DNA of 21,492 bases from an uncultured Prochlorococcus sp. Its GTDB lineage: Bacteria > Cyanobacteriota > Cyanobacteriia > PCC-6307 > Cyanobiaceae. The DNA lies in the NCBI GenBank assembly GCA_902572675.1, contig CACGGY010000010.1:1-21492 (forward strand). The letters run 5' to 3'. The notes beneath the pieces are model-generated. The model saw nothing but the letters and a program-made list of their open reading frames with translations. It searched no databases and was not told the origin of the DNA. Shown here in pieces: positions 16,481 to 21,492 of this stretch. How positions within the stretch are numbered: position 1 is the stretch's first letter; every line of letters starts with the position of its first letter. Made by a program: the position numbers and the translations under genes.

Positions 16481-17305
16481 ATGGAATTACAAAAATATAA
16501 TTTATTTTTTTTATATCAAGAAACATTTGCCTTAACAAAGAGATTATTTATTCAATTAAAAAGAAGACCATCAACTCTTTTAGCTGGAATCTTACAACCT
16601 ATAATTTGGCTTTTTTTATTTGGGGCATTATTCTCTAAAGCTCCTGAAGGTTTTTTACCAGGAGTTGATTCTTATGGGAATTTTTTAGGAGCAGGGCTTA
16701 TTGTTTTTACTGCTTTTAGCGGAGCCTTAAATTCTGGTCTTCCTTTAATGTTTGATAGAGAGTTTGGATTCCTTAATAGATTACTTGTGGCTCCTTTAAC
16801 CAGTAGATTATCCATAGTTTTATCTTCTTTTTTTTACATAACAATCCTGAGCTTTGTTCAGAGTATTGTAATAATGGTTGTTTCATACACTTTGGGATAT
16901 GGATGGCCAAACTTATATGGTTTAGGAATTGTGTTTACAACACTAATCCTATTAGTTCTTTTTGTGACATCAATAAGTTTATGTTTAGCGTTTGTTTTGC
17001 CCGGACATATTGAATTAATCGCTCTTATATTTGTGATAAATTTACCTCTTCTTTTTGCAAGCACTGCCTTAGCTCCAATCTCTTTCATGCCAAATTGGCT
17101 TGGGTGGTTAGCTTCATTAAATCCATTAACTTTTGCGATTGAACCTATTAGGACTGCTTATACACAAACTATGAATTTAGAATTAGTGGCTTTACATGCC
17201 CCATATGGTGATTTAACTTGTAAGAGTTGTATATCAATTTTATTTTCTTTAACAGTTTTTTCCTTGATTATCATAAGGCCTCTGTTAAATAGAAAGCTAA
17301 ATTAA
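16481..17305 (+). CDS. ABC-2 type exporter permease
   Basis: The 274-residue product is an ABC-2 membrane protein with about six helices. Family marks are the N-terminal amphipathic stretch with 'LFIQLKRRPSTLLAGILQPIIWLFLFG', the loop segment 'NFLGAGLIVFTAFSGALNSG', 'MFDREFGFLNRLLVAPLTSRL' (the coupling-helix region that contacts the ATPase), and 'PNWLGWLASLNPLTFAIEPIRTAY' near the end. It pairs with the upstream ATPase to form a half-size exporter, probably working as a homodimer. It is followed after 7 bases by a small repeat protein gene. Confidence 0.92.
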   Translation: MELQKYNLFFLYQETFALTKRLFIQLKRRPSTLLAGILQPIIWLFLFGALFSKAPEGFLPGVDSYGNFLGAGLIVFTAFSGALNSGLPLMFDREFGFLNRLLVAPLTSRLSIVLSSFFYITILSFVQSIVIMVVSYTLGYGWPNLYGLGIVFTTLILLVLFVTSISLCLAFVLPGHIELIALIFVINLPLLFASTALAPISFMPNWLGWLASLNPLTFAIEPIRTAYTQTMNLELVALHAPYGDLTCKSCISILFSLTVFSLIIIRPLLNRKLN

Positions 17306-17312
17306 TAAATTT

Positions 17313-17789
17313 ATGCTCTTAAAAGATCATCTAATAGAAGTTTTTAAAAAAGCCTCTTCAGAAAATAATATTTTGCTTAAAGAAAATATTGTTCTTAAGT
17401 GGGTGCATAGATTTGGTATTGATTCTTTAAATGATTTGTTAATACATAGCCCAGCACAAAGGGAAAATCATGAAGAAGAAAATCAAGAACAATTAACTTT
17501 AATTGATGAAAATCATGAAGAAGAAAATCAAGAACAAATAACTTTAATTGATGAAAATCATGAAGAAGAAAATCAAGAACAAATTATGCTTGAAGCTTTA
17601 AAAACTATAGAAAATTCAGAAGAAACAAATAGTGAGTCAAATTACTTAAAAATTTCTAACAACAATCAATTAGTCAATATTAAACAAGATTCTAATCAAA
17701 TAAATCAATATATTAAAAACCCAAAATTACCACTACCTAATATTAAAAATTTAAGAAAATGGATTAATAAAGATAAAAAAGCTAGTTAG
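17313..17789 (+). CDS. Acidic repeat-containing hypothetical protein
   Basis: I do not recognise this 158-residue protein. Residues 1-50 look like a folded helical domain (MLLKDHLIEVFKKASSENNI, then 'VLKWVHRFGIDSLNDLLIHSP'). Residues 51-91 are a tandem repeat of a 15-residue unit, ENHEEENQEQLTLID, present two full times and once in part, very rich in Glu, Gln and Asn. The tail is Asn/Lys-rich and ends in a basic segment (NLRKWINKDKKAS). There is no signal peptide or membrane segment, so it is probably cytoplasmic. It begins 7 bases after the permease, so co-expression is likely, and it ends 4 bases from the end of groEL on the other strand. Confidence 0.75.
   Translation: MLLKDHLIEVFKKASSENNILLKENIVLKWVHRFGIDSLNDLLIHSPAQRENHEEENQEQLTLIDENHEEENQEQITLIDENHEEENQEQIMLEALKTIENSEETNSESNYLKISNNNQLVNIKQDSNQINQYIKNPKLPLPNIKNLRKWINKDKKAS
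17463..17584 (+). repeat. 45-base tandem repeat, about 2.7 copies, inside the acidic repeat gene
   Basis: Units start at 17463, 17508 and 17553. The first two full units differ at a single position near the end of the Glu/Gln part (ttaact against ataact), and the third copy matches for about 32 bases before diverging. The unit length is a multiple of three, so copy-number change would stay in frame. Confidence 0.93.
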
Positions 17790-17795
17790 CTTTTT
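17776..17795. terminator. Possible bidirectional terminator between the acidic repeat gene and groEL
   Basis: A perfect inverted repeat, AAAAAGCTA-GT-TAGCTTTTT, spans the stop codon of the upstream gene and reaches the stop codon of groEL. On both strands the hairpin ends in a T run, as expected for a two-way intrinsic terminator. The G+C part of the stem is only two pairs, so its strength is doubtful. Confidence 0.5.
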
Positions 17796-19515
17796 ACATC
17801 ATGCCTGGCATACCCATGCCGCCCATACCTGGCATACCCATGCCGCCCATACCTGGCATGCCCATGCCGCCCATACCTGGCATACCCATACCACCCATGC
17901 CTCCCATGGGATCTCCACCTGGTCCTCCAGGAGCTGGGGCTTCAGGTTCTGGAATGTCGGCCATCGCAACTTCTGTTGTGAGGAGCATAGCTGCAATAGA
18001 TACTGAATCTTGAAGAGCTAATCTTATTACTTTAGTTGGATCTAATATTCCTGAATCTTTTAAATCCTCATATTTACCTGAATTAGCATTGAAGCCTTTG
18101 TTAAGTCTTTTAATTTCAGCGACAACTACATCACCATTAAAACCAGCATTTTTTGCAATTTGTTTAGTAGGTTCCAAAAGGGCTTCTTTTACTATATTTA
18201 TCCCTGTTCTTAAATCATCGGAAGATTTTTGACTTAAATTTAAAAGTTCATCTGATATTTCAATTAAAGTTTGTCCTCCTCCAGAAACTACACCCTCTTC
18301 AATAGCAGCTTTCGTAGCATTAAGGGAATCTTCGATTCTTAACTTTTTGTACTTCATCTCTGTTTCTGTTGCAGCTCCAACTTTGATAAGTGCTACTCCT
18401 CCAGCTAGTTTTGCAATCCTTTCATTGATTTTGTCCTGATCATACTCTGAGTCTGTTATTTCAACTTCTCTCTTTAATTTTTCTACTCGCGCTTTAACCA
18501 AATCTTTAGTGTCTTCGAAGGCAACAATTGTCGTTTTGTCCTTCGTGATAGTTATTTTTTTTGCTTTGCCTAAATCATTAATCGATACTTTATCAAGTGT
18601 CATCGATTTATCTTCACTAATTAACTTAGCTCCAGTAAGAATAGCAATATCTTCAAGGGCAGCTTTTCTTCTCTCGCCAAATAACGGAGCTCTTACAGAA
18701 GCTACATTTAACACTCCACTATTCTTATTCAAAACCAAGGTGGTTAAAGCCTCTCCTTCGATATCTTCAGCAAGAATTAGAAAAGGTGAGCCTGATTTCT
18801 GAATTTCTTCAAGTATTGGAACCAGATCAACTAAAGTTGAAATTTTTTGATCAGTTATTAATATTTTAGGGTTTTCAAGTTCACAAACTTGTCTTTCTTG
18901 GTCTGTTACGAAATATGGGGAACTATAGCCTCTATCAAAAGACATTCCTTCAGTTATATCTAATTCTGTATCTAGTGATTGAGATTCTTCGACAGTTATT
19001 ACACCATCTGAAGTAACAATATCCATTGCCTTTGAAATTATAGATCCAATTTCTTCATCACCCCCAGCACTCACTGTTGCAACTTTTTGGATATCAGAAC
19101 CACTTAATGAAATACTTTTGGAACTTAATTTTTCTAAAACAAAACCTAGGCCTACCTGCATACCTTTTTTTAACTCCATAGGACTGGCACCAGAAGCAAT
19201 ATTTTTTAATCCCTCCTGAACCATCTTTTGAGTCAAAATAGTTGCTGTGGTTGTTCCATCACCAGCACTCTCTTTGGTCTTAGATGCAACTTGTTCTATT
19301 AATTTCGCGCCTAAATTAGAAATAGGGTTTTCAATTTCAATCTCTTTAGCAACAGTGGATCCATCTCTTACTATATCTGGCGAACCAAATTTTCTCTCTA
19401 TTACTACGTTTTTTGCCTTCGGTCCAATAGTAACCTTTACTGCATTAGCTACGAAATTTACACCTTTTTCTAACGCTTCTCTTGATTCATTAGAAAAACT
19501 CAACTGTTTTGCCAT
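17794..19515 (-). CDS. groEL: 60 kDa chaperonin, second GroEL without groES
   Basis: This 573-residue chaperonin subunit assembles into rings that fold proteins using ATP. The ATPase residues are in place: Asp51 in '[12 protein letters not shown]', Asp86 in '[12 protein letters not shown]', and the late Asp in '[13 protein letters not shown]' (counterpart of E. coli Asp398), followed by 'EEGVVSGGG'. The C-terminal tail is unusually long and regular: GGMGMPGM four times (residues 541-572) then Met. There is no groES upstream, and the 131-base upstream gap contains no CIRCE element (TTAGCACTC-N9-GAGTGCTAA), unlike typical groESL operons; cyanobacteria usually carry such a monocistronic second copy. 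Many positions differ from E. coli GroEL, which fits a specialised paralogue. Confidence 0.95.
   Translation of the reverse strand: MAKQLSFSNESREALEKGVNFVANAVKVTIGPKAKNVVIERKFGSPDIVRDGSTVAKEIEIENPISNLGAKLIEQVASKTKESAGDGTTTATILTQKMVQEGLKNIASGASPMELKKGMQVGLGFVLEKLSSKSISLSGSDIQKVATVSAGGDEEIGSIISKAMDIVTSDGVITVEESQSLDTELDITEGMSFDRGYSSPYFVTDQERQVCELENPKILITDQKISTLVDLVPILEEIQKSGSPFLILAEDIEGEALTTLVLNKNSGVLNVASVRAPLFGERRKAALEDIAILTGAKLISEDKSMTLDKVSINDLGKAKKITITKDKTTIVAFEDTKDLVKARVEKLKREVEITDSEYDQDKINERIAKLAGGVALIKVGAATETEMKYKKLRIEDSLNATKAAIEEGVVSGGGQTLIEISDELLNLSQKSSDDLRTGINIVKEALLEPTKQIAKNAGFNGDVVVAEIKRLNKGFNANSGKYEDLKDSGILDPTKVIRLALQDSVSIAAMLLTTEVAMADIPEPEAPAPGGPGGDPMGGMGGMGMPGMGGMGMPGMGGMGMPGMGGMGMPGMM
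17800..17895 (-). repeat. 24-base tandem repeat, four copies, encoding the GroEL tail
   Basis: Four consecutive 24-base units (from 17800, 17824, 17848 and 17872) each encode GGMGMPGM on the minus strand. They differ at only a few third codon positions, so the repeat is nearly perfect at DNA level and probably recent. The local G+C content is clearly above that of the surrounding sequence because Gly and Pro codons dominate. Confidence 0.93.
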
Positions 19516-19646
19516 GTTTACTGGGTCATTTCTCTTACTCTAATCTCCCATAGAATCATTTTTAAGGGATATTTAATTAAGTGGGGAAAGCCGAATTTCT
19601 TTTAATGAGTCATACAAATTAATTCAAATAAGAGTATCTTTAAGGT

Positions 19647-19826
19647 ATGGATGAAACAAATAATCTTATTTTTACTCTTACAGCAATCCTCGCGATTGCT
19701 ATGACACTAATATATTTTCCTCTTAGGTTTTTCTTGACATTAACTGCTAGAAGTCGAAGATTAAAACTCTTACAAAAAATTAGAAGGTTAAGAGATGAAT
19801 TGGGCCAACCTTACGAAAGTACATAA
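19647..19826 (+). CDS. Small membrane protein of unknown function (59 residues)
   Basis: An ATG-started frame of 59 codons plus TAA fills the space between groEL and fabG. The product begins MDETNNLIFTLTAILAIAMT: a short acidic/polar start, a hydrophobic segment (about residues 7-33), then a strongly basic stretch (Arg35 to Arg49, with RSRRLKLLQKIRRLRDE) ending in QPYEST. This fits a single-pass membrane protein with a cytoplasmic positive tail. Its TAA directly abuts the last codon of fabG on the other strand. The compact fit between neighbours and the clear membrane topology argue for a real gene. I know of no function. Confidence 0.7.
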   Translation: MDETNNLIFTLTAILAIAMTLIYFPLRFFLTLTARSRRLKLLQKIRRLRDELGQPYEST

Positions 19827-20576
19827 CTAAATACTCATGCCACCGTCAATACTAATTGTTTGTCCTGTAATGTAACTTCCAGCATTACTTGAAACTAAGA
19901 ATGACACTAAGTTTGCAATTTGAGAACAACTTCCTAATTTCCCTAAAGGAATAACTTTAAGAATATCTTCAGTATTAAGTTTTTCAGTCATCTCTGTTTC
20001 TATAAATCCTGGAGCTATTGCATTTACGTTTATACCTCTTGAAGCAAATTCTTTAGCGCAAGTTTTCGTGAACCCAATAACTCCAGCTTTGGCTGCAGAA
20101 TAATTTGCTTGACCGGGATTACCAATTAATCCAACAACAGATGAAATATTTACGATACTACCGCTTCTTTTTTTCATCATAAATTTTGAAGCATATTTTG
20201 TACAAAGAAAAACTCCTTTTAAGTTTGTATTTAATACGTCATCCCATTGTTCTGATTTCATTCTCATCAATAGTCCATCTCTAGTAATACCAGCATTGTT
20301 AATAAGGATATCAATGGTGCCATTAATTTTTATGATTTCTTCAAAAGCTGAACTGACAGAATCTTCTTTTGATACATCAAATTTTAATTTATGAGCTTTA
20401 CCTCCCGAATTTTTAATTGAATTTATAACTTCTTCAGCTTTTTCATCGGATGAAGAGTAATTAATAAAAACTTCTGCACCTAGGCGACTTAGTTCTAAAG
20501 CAATTTCTTTACCAATTCCTCTGCTAGCTCCAGTGATTAATGCAACTTTGCCTGATAATGAATCTGTATTGGACAT
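19827..20576 (-). CDS. fabG: 3-oxoacyl-[acyl-carrier-protein] reductase
   Basis: FabG reduces 3-oxoacyl-ACP to 3-hydroxyacyl-ACP with NADPH in fatty acid elongation. The 249-residue protein is a classical short-chain dehydrogenase: cofactor motif 'ITGASRGIG' (Gly16 to Gly22), 'NNAG' near residue 93, and the catalytic set Asn118, Ser146, Tyr159 and Lys163 (YSAAK). 'APGFIETEMTEKL' and the C-terminal 'YITGQTISIDGGM' are typical FabG. The ATG start fits the family. The gene is divergent from ispD across a 92-base gap. Confidence 0.94.
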   Translation of the reverse strand: MSNTDSLSGKVALITGASRGIGKEIALELSRLGAEVFINYSSSDEKAEEVINSIKNSGGKAHKLKFDVSKEDSVSSAFEEIIKINGTIDILINNAGITRDGLLMRMKSEQWDDVLNTNLKGVFLCTKYASKFMMKKRSGSIVNISSVVGLIGNPGQANYSAAKAGVIGFTKTCAKEFASRGINVNAIAPGFIETEMTEKLNTEDILKVIPLGKLGSCSQIANLVSFLVSSNAGSYITGQTISIDGGMSI

Positions 20577-20610
20577 TATGAGATTTTATAATTTTCAATC
20601 GTAGTACTAT

Positions 20611-20640
20611 TTGTGTAAAGATATTGCTTTTATTTATAAT
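20611..20640 (+). promoter_or_regulatory. Likely promoter of ispD
   Basis: TTGTGT (20611-20616) and a perfect TATAAT (20635-20640) are 18 bases apart and upstream of ispD. Transcription would start near 20647, giving a leader of about 20 bases before the GTG at 20669. This placement leaves the upstream TTG at 20624 outside the transcript. Confidence 0.5.
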
Positions 20641-20668
20641 TGTCTTGAAAATATTAATACCTTTTATC

Positions 20669-21340
20669 GTGCACTTTTTAATACCAGCTGCAGGTAGTGG
20701 TAGCAGAATGAAAGCTGGAAAAAATAAATTACTTATTGATTTAGAGGGAGAGTCTTTGATTTATTGGACACTTAAATCAGTATTTTCTGCAAGCTCAACA
20801 AATTGGGTTGGAATAATTGGGCAACCGAAAGATAAAGAGTTATTATTAAATTCAGCAAAGGATTTTGCCGATAAAGTTCATTGGATTAATGGTGGTGAAA
20901 CCAGACAAAAGTCAGTTTTTAATGGTTTAAAAGCGCTGCCAAAAGATGCTGAAAAAGTTTTAATACATGATGGTGCTAGATGTCTAATTAATCCTGAATT
21001 GATAGACCAATGTGCAAAGCAGTTAGACGAAAATGAAGCTGTTATTTTGGCTACTAAAGTTACTGACACAATAAAGTTTGTTGATAATGAAGGTTTTATT
21101 AAAGAAACACCAGATAGAAATTATTTATGGGCAGCGCAAACTCCTCAGGGCTTTTTAGTAGATAGATTAAAAAAAGCTCATACGATGGCAATTGATAAAA
21201 ACTGGAAAGTCACAGATGATGCCTCATTATTCGAAATGCTTAATTGGAAAGTAAAGATTATTGAAGGAACTTATTCAAATATAAAAATTACATCTCCTAT
21301 AGATTTGAAAATAGCAAAACTTTTTGTGAAGAACTCCTAG
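20669..21340 (+). CDS. ispD: 2-C-methyl-D-erythritol 4-phosphate cytidylyltransferase
   Basis: IspD joins CTP and 2-C-methyl-D-erythritol 4-phosphate in the non-mevalonate isoprenoid pathway, which supplies carotenoids, the chlorophyll side chain and quinones. With the GTG at 20669 the protein has 223 residues and begins [20 protein letters not shown], with the CTP-binding loop and the catalytic pair Arg13 and Lys20 spaced as in E. coli IspD (Arg20, Lys27). '[11 protein letters not shown]' and 'WAAQTPQGF' are family motifs, and 'VTDDASLFE' completes the active site. An in-frame TTG at 20624 would add 15 hydrophobic residues not expected in this family. The stop codon directly abuts the end of the convergent carboxypeptidase gene. 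Confidence 0.94.
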   Translation: MHFLIPAAGSGSRMKAGKNKLLIDLEGESLIYWTLKSVFSASSTNWVGIIGQPKDKELLLNSAKDFADKVHWINGGETRQKSVFNGLKALPKDAEKVLIHDGARCLINPELIDQCAKQLDENEAVILATKVTDTIKFVDNEGFIKETPDRNYLWAAQTPQGFLVDRLKKAHTMAIDKNWKVTDDASLFEMLNWKVKIIEGTYSNIKITSPIDLKIAKLFVKNS

Positions 21341-21492
21341 TTATAAAGGTTTATCGATACTAAGAATGCCTTTATCACCATTTAAGGTGGCTTCATACCC
21401 TAACGGGATGCATGCATTCCCTGAAATATGGCCTATGGGGAGGTCAAAAATAATAGGAAAATCAAACTCCTGGAGTCTTTCAATAATGCAGT
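21341..21492 (-). CDS. LD-carboxypeptidase, S66 family (C-terminal part only)
   Basis: The last 49 codons and the TAA are inside the window; the gene continues beyond base 21492. The fragment reads 'LQEFDFPIIFDLPIGHISGN', followed by 'CIPLGYEATLNGDKGILSI'. The Gly-His-x3-Asn block after a Phe-Pro-hydrophobic strand is the family signature around the catalytic His of S66 peptidases (LdcA / MccF type). These recycle murein tetrapeptides or detoxify peptide antibiotics; which of the two applies cannot be told from the fragment. It is convergent with ispD with no gap. Confidence 0.75.
   Translation of the reverse strand, partial: CIIERLQEFDFPIIFDLPIGHISGNACIPLGYEATLNGDKGILSIDKPL

Noticed and set aside
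17800..17895. Regular 24-base repeats resembling a CRISPR-like array
   Set aside because: The units are directly adjacent with no spacers and encode a regular peptide in frame with groEL.
17801..18013. Pro/Met-rich open frame on the plus strand opposite the groEL tail
   Set aside because: It is the antisense reading of the Gly-Met-Pro codon repeat in groEL, with no start context or independent support.
19516..19646. CIRCE heat-shock operator upstream of groEL
   Set aside because: Neither TTAGCACTC nor GAGTGCTAA, nor a close match, is present in the gap.
20624..20668. Hydrophobic N-terminal extension of IspD as a signal peptide
   Set aside because: The enzyme is cytoplasmic, the family start lies at 20669, and the likely transcription start is after 20624.

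Overview
The window looks like a piece of chromosome from a high-light-adapted Prochlorococcus, or a very close picocyanobacterium. The basis is protein resemblance recalled from memory (NdhB, CtaC and IspD read as Prochlorococcus-like), very high A+T content, tiny gaps between genes, many TTG/GTG starts, cyanobacterial NDH-1 (ndhB), a cyanobacterial-type AbrB regulator and a second GroEL gene without groES. I see no rRNA, tRNA, CRISPR array, insertion sequence or phage gene, and no gap longer than about 220 bases.

Layout. Bases 1-1683 (minus strand) hold the start of a LolD/DevA-type ABC ATPase downstream of ndhB. Bases 1859-7801 (plus strand) hold a tight cluster: topA, a Lys-rich lipoprotein, a DUF2232 membrane protein, a CobT-like phosphoribosyltransferase (UPF0284) and a Tat-type solute-binding lipoprotein. 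An aldo/keto reductase with two Fe-S motifs (minus) runs convergently into that cluster, and ribE (plus) faces a cyAbrB regulator (minus). Bases 10152-13186 (minus) hold the aa3-type cytochrome c oxidase operon ctaC-ctaD-ctaE. Divergent from it, bases 13403-17789 hold ctaA-ctaB (heme A synthesis), an ABC-2 exporter pair and a repeat-containing acidic protein. An orphan groEL (minus), a 59-residue membrane protein gene (plus), fabG (minus), ispD (plus) and the C-terminal end of an S66-family LD-carboxypeptidase (minus) complete the window.

How the genes fit together. The centre is a respiratory locus: the three oxidase subunits are divergent from the two enzymes that make heme A for subunit I, and an exporter of unknown substrate follows ctaAB closely. 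The plus-strand topA cluster links a cobamide lower-base activation candidate with a membrane protein and two lipoproteins, which is the most interesting uncharacterised grouping here. The rest is mostly core metabolism (riboflavin, fatty acids, isoprenoids, protein folding, cell wall).

Most of the window is an ordinary core-genome region. The points worth a second look are the short repeats inside three proteins, residue substitutions in the aldo/keto reductase, CtaB and CtaD, the orphan Tat lipoprotein, the unannotated small membrane protein, and gene ends that abut or overlap at every convergent junction.
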